Assembly: GCA_013817135.1 (NCBI GenBank)
Contig: JACDDF010000097.1
Location: 1 to 7,280 of the forward strand
Reading direction: 5' to 3'
Source: Nitrospirales bacterium
GTDB taxonomy: Bacteria > Nitrospirota > Nitrospiria > Nitrospirales > UBA8639
DNA length: 7,280 nucleotides
This document shows positions 1 through 6,247 of this stretch, piece after piece. The first letter of the stretch is position 1. The number at the start of each line of letters is the position of its first letter. The notes beneath the pieces were generated by a model. The model made no database searches, was not told the DNA's origin, and worked only from the letters and a program-made list of their open reading frames with translations. The translations under genes and the position numbers were made by a program.

Positions 1-240
1 CCATTGAGCAATCGAACCGGCACCTGAGGCAATCTGGGCGACATGGCAGGCCCACGAGCAAAGAAGAGAGAGGGATTGGGCCGGGTGGGAATGGTGAGAG
101 GTGTTGGGATCAAGGGACCTTGAAGCACAGAACGCCCCCGCACCCAGGAGCACCACGTGTAATCCAATTAACAGCCCGATCAGGCCAGGTGCCAATCGAG
201 ACCATAGACTGGTAAATGGGGTTGCTGAGGTGTGGCTCAT
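1..240 (-). CDS. Small His-rich, CxxxC membrane/exported protein C (incomplete at left edge)
   Basis: An open frame of 80 codons starts at ATG 240-238 and runs off the left edge, so the C-terminus is missing. I do not recognise a named family. Residues 16-40 form a hydrophobic segment (LAPGLIGLLIGLHVVLLGAG), either a membrane anchor or a late signal peptide. It is followed by a His cluster HHSH (49-52) and then CSWACHVAQ, with C61, C65 and Q69. This order (hydrophobic segment, His cluster, C-x3-C-x3-Q) is shared with the two small proteins at 5201-5521 and 6248-6541, which argues that the frame is a real gene and a member of the same family. It begins 13 bases after the exbD stop, on the same strand, so it is probably the next gene of the operon. 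No good ribosome binding site is visible in that gap; translational coupling to exbD is possible. Metal binding in the periplasm is inferred from the His/Cys pattern only. Confidence 0.72.
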   Translation of the reverse strand, partial: MSHTSATPFTSLWSRLAPGLIGLLIGLHVVLLGAGAFCASRSLDPNTSHHSHPAQSLSLLCSWACHVAQIASGAGSIAQW

Positions 241-253
241 GGGATCAGGGCGC

Positions 254-664
254 TTAGGGTTCCGAATTGGGCTTTGTGGCAATTGCCATGTTGAGAATCC
301 CGGCCAATCGAATGATATCCATCACTTTAATGACCTGGCCATGGGGAACCTGTTCATCGGCGTTAATGACGAGTGATGGCTCAGGATCGGTTTGCCGCAG
401 GCTTGTCAGCCGGATTTCCAACTCAGGTAGGTCGATGCGGTCCTTGTTGTAATAGAGTGCCCCTTCATGGGTGAGCGTGAGAGAGATTTGATCCGGGACC
501 TTATCCGTTGCCGAGTCGGCAGTCGGTAAATTGACCGGCATCCCATGCTGAATGGTCATAGATAATGTGGCGATCATGAAAAACACCAACAGAAAGAACA
601 TCGTATCGATCATCGGAATGATCTCGATCCTGGCCTTTTTTTTCACTGCAGCAGGAAGTTTCAT
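254..664 (-). CDS. exbD: ExbD/TolR-type biopolymer transport protein
   Basis: This 136-residue protein is the small partner of the ExbB-ExbD proton-driven motor that energises TonB in the inner membrane. Its length and layout are usual for the family: a short basic cytoplasmic N-terminus (residues 1-12), one transmembrane helix (about 15-36) that opens with IPMIDTMFFLLVFF and contains the conserved proton-carrying Asp at residue 20, then a periplasmic domain ending in the typical GQVIKVMDIIRLAGI stretch (about 109-123). The ATG at 664 lies five bases after the exbB stop, and an AGG overlapping the exbB stop region serves as a modest ribosome binding site, so the two are translationally coupled. 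It could be TolR, but the neighbouring tonB and the lack of tolA, tolB or pal favour ExbD. Confidence 0.95.
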   Translation of the reverse strand: MKLPAAVKKKARIEIIPMIDTMFFLLVFFMIATLSMTIQHGMPVNLPTADSATDKVPDQISLTLTHEGALYYNKDRIDLPELEIRLTSLRQTDPEPSLVINADEQVPHGQVIKVMDIIRLAGILNMAIATKPNSEP

Positions 665-669
665 AAGAC

Positions 670-1266
670 CTATGGAACTTTCGTTTCTTGCAGAGCGGCC
701 TGAAGCTGGGTGGCATATTGTTCAATGCGCTCGGATTCCCGTTCGACCAGGGAAAGAAACATGTTGTAAGGAATGAGCGTAATGACGGCAACCCCAATTC
801 CCGCAGCGGTGCAAATAAGTGCTTCAGCCACTCCCCCTGTGACCGCGTGGGGATTGCCTAGTCCTGTCTTGGACATAATGCCGAAGGAATTGATCATTCC
901 AATAATCGTTCCTAGCAGTCCCAGTAAGGGCCCCAACGTAATGACCGTATCCAGGACGGATAATCCCCGTTTTAATCGGGATACCTCGGCAATTCCCGCG
1001 GCTTCCATGGCTTTGTCAGGCTGTTGGTCTCGATGGAATATGCCTGCGGCAAGCACGCGGAGTGTGGGGCTCTGGCGTTGTTCAGCCAACGCGAGCGCAT
1101 CGGTCCATTTTCCCTGTTTGACCATTTTTATCATCCGGTTCGCCAGGTGGCTATAGCGCAACGACCGGAATTGGAATCCACGTTCGATGCTGATGGTCAG
1201 AGCTAACAATGAGCAGCCTAAGATGGGAATCATCATCCATCCGCCACCCATCAGTAATTGAATCAT
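670..1266 (-). CDS. exbB: ExbB/TolQ/MotA-family proton channel protein
   Basis: This 198-residue inner-membrane protein forms the pentameric channel that, with ExbD, converts proton-motive force into movement of TonB. Three transmembrane segments are visible: about 4-26, 106-128 and 147-172. The second holds the family hallmark LGPLLGLLGTIIGMI (111-125). The third begins AEALICTAAGIGVAV and carries the conserved Glu at 148, followed by PYN (166-168). The cytoplasmic loop lies between about 30 and 100, as in short ExbB proteins. The ATG at 1266 is preceded by GGAG seven bases upstream, the clearest ribosome binding site of the block. It starts 27 bases after the tonB stop and ends five bases before exbD, giving the order tonB-exbB-exbD. 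TolQ is the alternative; context favours ExbB. Confidence 0.95.
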   Translation of the reverse strand: MIQLLMGGGWMMIPILGCSLLALTISIERGFQFRSLRYSHLANRMIKMVKQGKWTDALALAEQRQSPTLRVLAAGIFHRDQQPDKAMEAAGIAEVSRLKRGLSVLDTVITLGPLLGLLGTIIGMINSFGIMSKTGLGNPHAVTGGVAEALICTAAGIGVAVITLIPYNMFLSLVERESERIEQYATQLQAALQETKVP

Positions 1267-1293
1267 GCCTCGACTCCCTTCTTCTCGCGTCGC

Positions 1294-2187
1294 TTAACTG
1301 TTCAGGTCAAATTTAATGGGAATGTCGACCCATTTGGCTATGGGGATGTTCCCGTCCTTCGCTGGCTCAAATTTCCAGTTTTTAATGGCTTCTTGTGCAG
1401 CCAGATCTAATGCCTCATGACCGCAGCTCTTTCGAATTTCCACCTGGCTAGGAGCGCCATCGGCGGTAATCAATGTTCGCACAATGACCGTCCCCTCCCA
1501 ACCGGACTCACGCGCCACACGAGGATACAGTGGTTTGGAAGAGGCCACAATTCTCGGCTTGGAAGTTGAGGATCCGGCTGGCATTGGCGGCGGAGTTTTT
1601 AATGCCGGACGGGCCGACGGGTTTGGCGGGGGAGGCAGCGTGTGCTGGGTTCTTGGTTCACGATTATTCATTTGCAAGGGTGTCCTGGCAGGGGGGTGTT
1701 CCCGCTGCGGTGTTGCTGGTGAAAGCGGAGGTCTTTGCCGGTGTTGAGGAGGAACAGCCATTTTCATCATCTGACGACTCTTTATAGCCTGCGCCGTTCG
1801 CGTGTCTTTGAGCATGGGCTTTGCCTGAGGAAGAGGCGGCGGCGGAGCCAGAGGTTTGGACGGTGTCGGTTTGATCGATGCCTGCATCGGTGGCGCCGGC
1901 ATCGACGGCGTAGGCTGGGTCCGGGGAGACGGTGGCGTGGGTTGTGCGAAATCCGGTTGGGGTGGTGTCAGGGGTTTCGTGAGGGGTTGTAGGGTGGGAC
2001 TGATCTCTTGGAGAGCCGGAACCAATGTCACCTGGATCGTTGGCGTGGGGTCTTTGATTGTAGGGGGACTTGGAATATACGCCAGGGCGGCAAGAATCCC
2101 TGCATGAAGAATGGCGCTTCCCAAGGCGCTCAGGAGAAAAATCCGATTATTGAAATCGGAAGAGGAATCTTCAAACGTGGAGTTCAC
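1294..2187 (-). CDS. tonB: TonB energy transducer
   Basis: This 297-residue protein spans the periplasm and passes ExbB-ExbD energy to outer-membrane transporters. Residues 16-38 are the single transmembrane helix, which carries S24 and H28 in the S-x3-H arrangement known to matter in TonB helices (Ser16 and His20 in E. coli). Residues 39 to about 215 are strongly proline-rich, with many Gln, Lys and Arg and without the EP/KP tracts of E. coli TonB. Residues 220-297 are the TonB C-terminal domain, starting LYPRVARESGWEG and ending VDIPIKFDL. The start is a GTG at 2187 that overlaps the TGA stop of the TPR gene (GTGA), indicating translational coupling. Its C-terminal domain aligns without gaps to that of the soluble protein at 3274-3864, with about half the residues identical by eye. 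A cysteine (C255) sits where the paralogue has Ser in an SSG motif. Confidence 0.95.
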   Translation of the reverse strand: MNSTFEDSSSDFNNRIFLLSALGSAILHAGILAALAYIPSPPTIKDPTPTIQVTLVPALQEISPTLQPLTKPLTPPQPDFAQPTPPSPRTQPTPSMPAPPMQASIKPTPSKPLAPPPPLPQAKPMLKDTRTAQAIKSRQMMKMAVPPQHRQRPPLSPATPQREHPPARTPLQMNNREPRTQHTLPPPPNPSARPALKTPPPMPAGSSTSKPRIVASSKPLYPRVARESGWEGTVIVRTLITADGAPSQVEIRKSCGHEALDLAAQEAIKNWKFEPAKDGNIPIAKWVDIPIKFDLNS

Positions 2188-3236
2188 GATTTGCTCCGTT
2201 GTAATAATGTTTGAATTCGTTCGTCCTGTCCCCCAAGTTTCAAGAATTCTTCGTAGTGTTTGAGAGCTTTTTGTGGAGCATCGCGATGAAACTCATACAA
2301 CATGCCAAGATTATAGTGGGCTTCTGTCAACTGATCATTTAAGGATAAGGCTGTTTGATATTCTTCTTCGGCTTGATCAATTTTTGACAGAGCCGCATAG
2401 ACGACTCCCAGATTGGCGTGAGCTTCCGCATTGTTTTTATCGAGTTTCGTGACTTGTAGAAAAGCTTGTGCCGCTTCCTTGAAGGCTTCCTTTTGCCGGT
2501 ACAAGATGCCTAAGTTGAAATAGGCGCTCACTAAATCATTATTTAATTTGACGGCATGTTGGTAGGCCTGAATGGCGTTGTCCACGTGATCAGATTGTTG
2601 GGCAAGTGATCCCGCCATTAACCATCCATTCACATAGGTGGGATGAAGGGAGACCAGTTGGTCGACGTAACGTTGGGCTTCATCAGTCTTTTGTTCCTGG
2701 GCGAGCCAATACGCTATGCCGTATAACGAATCGACGCGATGAGGCTCGAGTTCCAAGACGGCCTGATGGGCCTTGATGGCTTGCTGGGCTTGTTGTTGTT
2801 GATCAAAAAACGCCGCCAACGCGATGCGGGCCTCCGCAAACTTGGGATAGGCCTTCAAGGCAAGATTGAATGATTGCTCGGCTTTCGGGAATTGGGCCTG
2901 TTGCTGGTAGAGAGAGCCAAGATCCACATAGGCTTGAGCAAATTTGGGATAGGCCTCCACCGCCCGTTGCAACTCCATGATGGCCTTATCCGGTTGTTCA
3001 AGATTGTTGAGGATTAATCCCAACAAATGATGGGCTTCCGCGTATCCGGGGTACAAGGCCAGCGCGCGCTCTAAGGGGGTAATGGCCGAAGTCCATTGTT
3101 GTTGTTCATAGGACGAAAAGGCTTGAGCCAGAAGGTCCTGGGCTTCTCCAGCCTGACTTGAGGGGCTGCCCATGCCGACATGGGTGAGGAGGAGAAAAAC
3201 CGCGAGGACTCTGATTTTTGCGAGAAGAGGTGTCAT
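2184..3236 (-). CDS. Exported TPR-repeat protein, nine repeats
   Basis: This 350-residue protein has an N-terminal hydrophobic segment (8-20) after a Lys/Arg-containing start, with a likely signal peptide ending near residue 29 (SSQAG). From residue 31 it consists almost entirely of nine consecutive tetratricopeptide repeats of 34 residues: 31-63, 64-97, 98-131, 132-165, 166-199, 200-233, 234-267, 268-301 and 302-336 (35 residues). Typical positions are kept, for example AEAHxxLG and a closing P or N. TPRs are protein-binding scaffolds, so a periplasmic scaffold for the Ton machinery or for its outer-membrane partner is a reasonable inference, but no enzyme activity is indicated. The ATG at 3236 has AAGG about seven bases upstream. 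The gene lies between the two TonB-domain genes and overlaps tonB by four bases, which ties it to TonB function. Its exact partner cannot be read from sequence. Confidence 0.9.
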   Translation of the reverse strand: MTPLLAKIRVLAVFLLLTHVGMGSPSSQAGEAQDLLAQAFSSYEQQQWTSAITPLERALALYPGYAEAHHLLGLILNNLEQPDKAIMELQRAVEAYPKFAQAYVDLGSLYQQQAQFPKAEQSFNLALKAYPKFAEARIALAAFFDQQQQAQQAIKAHQAVLELEPHRVDSLYGIAYWLAQEQKTDEAQRYVDQLVSLHPTYVNGWLMAGSLAQQSDHVDNAIQAYQHAVKLNNDLVSAYFNLGILYRQKEAFKEAAQAFLQVTKLDKNNAEAHANLGVVYAALSKIDQAEEEYQTALSLNDQLTEAHYNLGMLYEFHRDAPQKALKHYEEFLKLGGQDERIQTLLQRSKS

Positions 3237-3251
3237 GGGCTAACCTTATTG

Positions 3252-3264
3252 ATATTGGCAATAT
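3252..3264. repeat. Short inverted repeat between the soluble TonB-domain gene and the TPR gene
   Basis: ATATTG and CAATAT flank a single central G, forming a 13-base palindrome in the 37-base gap just upstream of the TPR gene start. It could be a protein-binding half-site pair or chance in an AT-rich stretch. It is too weak a hairpin to be a terminator. Confidence 0.3.
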
Positions 3265-3273
3265 TCCCCAGGT

Positions 3274-3864
3274 TTATTGAAGCAAATCAAATCGAATGGG
3301 CAAATCCACGGTGGACGCAACCGCGAATTCTCCATTTTTCGCTGGTTCAAATGACCAACCCTTTACCGATTGTGCGGCACTCTCGTCCAGGAGAGAAAAT
3401 CCCGAACTTTCTTGAACGGTGGCACTTGTGACTGTGCCATCGGCGGTTATTTGCGTTCGTAGGACCACCTTTCCCTGCCAGCCTTGCTCTCTGGCCATTC
3501 GGGGATAGAGGGGGCGTTCGGTTTTCAGGGGTTTGACACTTTTCAATCGCCCGCGTGTTATTCCGATCCGGTCTAGGAGAATACGGGGCATGGGCTGCTG
3601 GGGCAGGTTGACGAAATGGAGATCGGGAACAGCAAGGTGGTGAAATGTCGTGGGTGTCCATGAGTGGTTGAAAGTGGGTAACGGGAATGCAAATGTTCTA
3701 CTGGCTTTTGGTACTGTTGTTCCCGTCACTTCAATGACGTCTAATGTTTCAATAGGTTCTGAGCTATCAGTTGGGTCTTCAGCCAAGGAAATCTGGATAG
3801 AGGATAGATTGCTCAAAACGACCAGTAGAGCAAAGCACAGGATATTGAATAGTCTCGTTCTCAT
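3274..3864 (-). CDS. Secreted protein with a TonB C-terminal domain and TonB-box-like N-terminus
   Basis: This 196-residue protein begins with a standard signal peptide (hydrophobic 8-23, probable cleavage after SLA at residue 28), so the mature protein should be soluble in the periplasm instead of anchored like a true TonB. The mature N-terminus holds DVIEVTG (42-48), which resembles the TonB box found at the N-terminus of TonB-dependent receptors. A short linker of about 70 residues with several Pro and a HH pair (74-75) follows. Residues 119-196 are a TonB C-terminal domain (LYPRMAREQGWQG to DLPIRFDL) that aligns without gaps to that of the tonB at 1294-2187, about half identical by eye. 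No transmembrane helix or long proline-rich spacer is present. It may be an accessory that competes with or bridges to TonB; the role is unknown. ATG 3864 has only a weak upstream GGAT. It lies 37 bases before the TPR gene. Confidence 0.88.
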   Translation of the reverse strand: MRTRLFNILCFALLVVLSNLSSIQISLAEDPTDSSEPIETLDVIEVTGTTVPKASRTFAFPLPTFNHSWTPTTFHHLAVPDLHFVNLPQQPMPRILLDRIGITRGRLKSVKPLKTERPLYPRMAREQGWQGKVVLRTQITADGTVTSATVQESSGFSLLDESAAQSVKGWSFEPAKNGEFAVASTVDLPIRFDLLQ

Positions 3865-3976
3865 TTATTTATCATCCGTGAATCAAGCTTCTATCCGTTT
3901 GTAAATCCGAATAGGATCATTAATCTATGTCTGAGACCTCCCAGTCAGTTCTCTTCCTTGTTTGGTCGCTCGCATT

Positions 3977-5125
3977 CTAAAATGGGCTGCCGACCTGAAA
4001 TGTTTTTGTGAATCCAAACAGATAACTGACCCCTTGAGCCAGATTCCCATTAAAGTCACGAACCATCGGGATTTGGGCATTAAAATAAAAAGAAATTCCC
4101 TGCCAGGCATTAACGGAGAATCCCGGAGAAAACATGAGGATGGTTGATCCCGTGGTCGGGACCCGTCGGTCCTTGATGGTAGGATCGATCACCACGGCCT
4201 CTTCAGTGCCAAACTCAGGATCGGATGGCGTGGGTGCACGCGAAAGGCTTGAGGAAAAATTATCATGACTCACAAGCCGGTAGTTGAATTGTCCATTGAG
4301 CACCAGCCACTCAAACGCCCGGAAATTCAATCCGACACTGGCCGTGTATCGATCGCCGAATTGATATCCCAGGTTGTTTCGAAAGGTATGCCGATATCCA
4401 ATTGAACTGAATTGATTCAATCGGTGCGGAATAATTTCATACGACTGATATAAAGAGGCGAGCAGAGCTACATTTCCCCGTCCGAGCTGGATGCCGGGTT
4501 CCTGGGTTTCGTCCGTGCCGTTGATCTTGCCGTGAAATTTTCCCGTTGGCAACTGGATGCCGAAGCCCGGTACTAAAAGATTTCTGATGGTTGGGAGATA
4601 AGTATATTTTGTCGTCAGGATCATATCTCCCAGTCCATTGTCCGTAAACAGGGTTGGAACCCCTTCCCCATTGGGTCCTTCGCGCCCTATGTCCTGAATG
4701 TGTCGATGGAGCATGACTTTGTAAGGCATCGTTAATTCAAGCGTGATGCTGTCTGTGAGGCCATAGTTGAGATCAAGAGTGTATTGCTGACTGATTGTTC
4801 GTTTCTCCTTGTGGTCACCTAAAATCAGTTCACGGGAATCCGTTTCCACCGCAGGAATAATTCCCGTTGTGCCACTTAGCAACGTTCCTTGGGGAACATA
4901 GGTATAAATTCCGTTGACGGTGAGTGTACCCTTTGGCGATCCACTGGATTGGGAGTTGACCACCACGAAACAACTCGCCGAACCGCAACTGGCTTCAACC
5001 GGGTTTGGGAGGCCGGTCCAACCTGAAGCCATGGCAAGAATGCAGGCAAGGAAATATGGAATGTCACGAAGTGTAGGTTTCACGGAAATCAGTTTAAAAA
5101 AAAACAACAATAAAATATGAGCCAA
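3977..5125 (-). CDS. Outer-membrane beta-barrel protein, transporter-like
   Basis: This protein of up to 382 residues looks like an outer-membrane barrel. After the signal peptide it shows many alternating amphipathic strands (for example QQYTLDLNYGLTDSITLEL, GLGDMILTTKYTYL, RYTASVGLNFRAF) and ends in Phe, a usual outer-membrane assembly signal. It resembles the loosely defined barrels often annotated 'transporter' or MetA-pathway-of-phenol-degradation-like; this is recognition from memory. It is not a TonB-dependent receptor: no plug domain is visible and it is too short. The mature start has a cysteine pair, C47 and C52 (CGSASC). The start is uncertain. The frame shown opens with TTG 5125, and a GTG at 5083 would give a normal signal peptide (KPTLRD plus hydrophobic 22-36, cleavage near VEA at 45). 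No good ribosome binding site precedes either. A run of nine T lies between the two. The gene follows protein B by 75 bases and precedes the soluble TonB-domain gene by 112. Confidence 0.85.
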   Translation of the reverse strand: MAHILLLFFFKLISVKPTLRDIPYFLACILAMASGWTGLPNPVEASCGSASCFVVVNSQSSGSPKGTLTVNGIYTYVPQGTLLSGTTGIIPAVETDSRELILGDHKEKRTISQQYTLDLNYGLTDSITLELTMPYKVMLHRHIQDIGREGPNGEGVPTLFTDNGLGDMILTTKYTYLPTIRNLLVPGFGIQLPTGKFHGKINGTDETQEPGIQLGRGNVALLASLYQSYEIIPHRLNQFSSIGYRHTFRNNLGYQFGDRYTASVGLNFRAFEWLVLNGQFNYRLVSHDNFSSSLSRAPTPSDPEFGTEEAVVIDPTIKDRRVPTTGSTILMFSPGFSVNAWQGISFYFNAQIPMVRDFNGNLAQGVSYLFGFTKTFQVGSPF

Positions 5126-5132
5126 GTCATGC

Positions 5133-5147
5133 CGTCCATAACGGACG
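5133..5147 (-). repeat. Small hairpin upstream of the outer-membrane barrel gene
   Basis: CGTCC and GGACG form a five-base stem around a five-base loop, 8 bases before the TTG start of the barrel gene. The sequence ATAACGGA in it (5138-5145) recurs at 5190-5197 in the same intergenic gap. It has no T-run after it, so it is not a terminator. It could affect translation initiation, or may be chance. Confidence 0.3.
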
Positions 5148-5200
5148 AACTTCTCATTTTGAAAAATCAGAGAGTGTCCTCAAATGCGAATAACGGATGA

Positions 5201-5521
5201 TCACAGAATCGTGAAGAAAGGCTTACTGTATGGCGGACCGCGGGACACAGGAGGAGTTGCCTGATAGTTTAAGAGAATCGTGGGTTCTGTCGATTCAATG
5301 GAAGCGGTCTGTTGGATAACGGGTGGTGAGGGAGTTCCAGCGAATTGTGCCGTTTGCCCGGCGCTACAGAGTAAGGTACAGAGGGGGGAGGAATGTGAGG
5401 TAGCATGATGATGGGAATGGGCATGCAGGTGCCCAATAGTTTGGAAGTGTACCCAGCCATTGATCCCCACAAAGCAGCAGAGGAGGAGAAGGCTACCATA
5501 TTGAAAGGACTTGTGTTTCAC
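5201..5521 (-). CDS. Small His-rich, CxxxC exported/membrane protein B
   Basis: This 106-residue protein starts with a GTG at 5521 that overlaps the TGA of the tlpA gene (GTGA), so its translation is probably coupled to tlpA. Residues 9-22 form a hydrophobic segment containing two adjacent cysteines (15-16), either a signal peptide or an anchor. It is followed by a dense His cluster HLHAHSHHH (31-39) and H43, then CTLLCSAGQ with C48, C52 and Q56. The remaining half is Pro/Ser/Thr-rich without a clear fold. The order of elements matches the proteins at 6248-6541 and at the left edge, though the rest is not alignable by eye. I recognise no named family; the small DUF2946-type His/Cys proteins are a loose comparison. 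Binding of a transition metal, possibly passed to or reduced by TlpA, is inferred from composition and neighbours. Confidence 0.8.
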   Translation of the reverse strand: MKHKSFQYGSLLLLCCFVGINGWVHFQTIGHLHAHSHHHATSHSSPLCTLLCSAGQTAQFAGTPSPPVIQQTASIESTEPTILLNYQATPPVSRGPPYSKPFFTIL

Positions 5522-6075
5522 GATGGTGGGAGAGGCCTTATTTCCGTAATGGATTCTTGAAGGAGGGGTTGAACCGTTTGCAAGATAGACTGCTCGGTAA
5601 GAAGCCCTCCTTTGACAACTTTTCGAACGTGTCCGGTCTTATCAATGAAGACGCTAACGGGGAGACCGACCACCCCATACATATTGGCGACCTGATTGTC
5701 AGGATCGAGCAGAACGTCGAAGGTGTGTTGATATTCTAAAATATGTTCACGGACTTTCTTGATATCTTCCAGTTCGTTGATTGCCAGAATGACAAATCCT
5801 TGATCTTGTAGGTTTTCGTGTGTGGTCTGCATGGCGGGCATTTCTTTTGTACAGGGTTCACACCAGGTTGCCCAAAAGTTTAGCAAGACCACCTTGCCTC
5901 GATAGCCTTCAAGCGATTGGGTGACCCCTGATAGATTCTCTAATTGGAATTCCGGTGCTGGGCTACCTATTAATGGTGGGCGGCTGGCCATGCCCCAAAC
6001 CGAAGGCATCCAATTATTGGGGAGAATGAAAAAGCCAACAATGAATAGCCCTGTTAAAACTTTTAATTTCTTCAT
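5518..6075 (-). CDS. tlpA: TlpA-type periplasmic thioredoxin-fold disulfide reductase
   Basis: I take the start at ATG 6075, which gives 185 residues opening MKKLKVLTG, a normal signal peptide or anchor (hydrophobic 6-18). An in-frame ATG at 6120 would add 15 charged residues without a ribosome binding site. AGGA lies about 13 bases before 6075. The thioredoxin domain runs from about residue 36 (GSPAPEFQLENL) and holds the active site WATWCEPC with C72 and C75, followed by the cis-Pro motif GLP (Pro 139) and FIDKTG. TlpA/ResA proteins reduce disulfides of apocytochrome c, CuA or Sco-type copper sites in the periplasm; the specific partner here is unknown. The gene sits between two small proteins with conserved cysteine pairs and overlaps one of them, so keeping those cysteines reduced is the most natural inference. 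ResA or a generic AhpC/TSA-type reductase are alternatives. The gene symbol is by family only. Confidence 0.92.
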   Translation of the reverse strand: MKKLKVLTGLFIVGFFILPNNWMPSVWGMASRPPLIGSPAPEFQLENLSGVTQSLEGYRGKVVLLNFWATWCEPCTKEMPAMQTTHENLQDQGFVILAINELEDIKKVREHILEYQHTFDVLLDPDNQVANMYGVVGLPVSVFIDKTGHVRKVVKGGLLTEQSILQTVQPLLQESITEIRPLPPS

Positions 6076-6195
6076 ATAGTGCGCGTTTTCCTGTTCGAGA
6101 GGGGGCTTTGCCACAACCATTCCACCAATTTTGATGATCTAAGGAAGAATGGGGAAAAACTCACCATTTCTAGCTGAGCCTGGAGGGATCGTTCC

Positions 6196-6210
6196 CACAC
6201 TCAACGTGTG
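6196..6210. repeat. Weak hairpin in the gap before tlpA
   Basis: CACAC and GTGTG flank a five-base loop in the region between protein A and tlpA. No T-run follows on the minus strand, so read-through into tlpA is expected. It may be a transcript-stabilising or processing element, or chance. Confidence 0.25.
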
Positions 6211-6247
6211 ATGGTGAAAGCGGCCTCAGAGCCAAAACTACGACGGG

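Noticed and set aside
101..376. Plus-strand open frame at the left end
   Set aside because: It overlaps exbD and protein C in antisense and shows no domain; the minus-strand frames have clear family signatures.
254..1266. The pair as TolQ-TolR
   Set aside because: The families are hard to separate by sequence, but the adjacent tonB and absence of tolA, tolB or pal favour ExbB-ExbD.
1484..2107. Several plus-strand open frames opposite tonB
   Set aside because: They are antisense reflections of the proline-rich region of tonB: the GC-rich, stop-poor complement gives Gly/Arg/Val-rich frames with no recognisable domain or ribosome binding site.
3977..5125. Barrel protein as the missing TonB-dependent receptor
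   Set aside because: Too short for a 22-strand receptor and without a plug domain or TonB box; it fits smaller transporter-like barrels.
6184..6210. Terminator between protein A and tlpA
   Set aside because: Short stems are present (GGGA/TCCC and CACAC/GTGTG), but no T-run follows on the minus strand.
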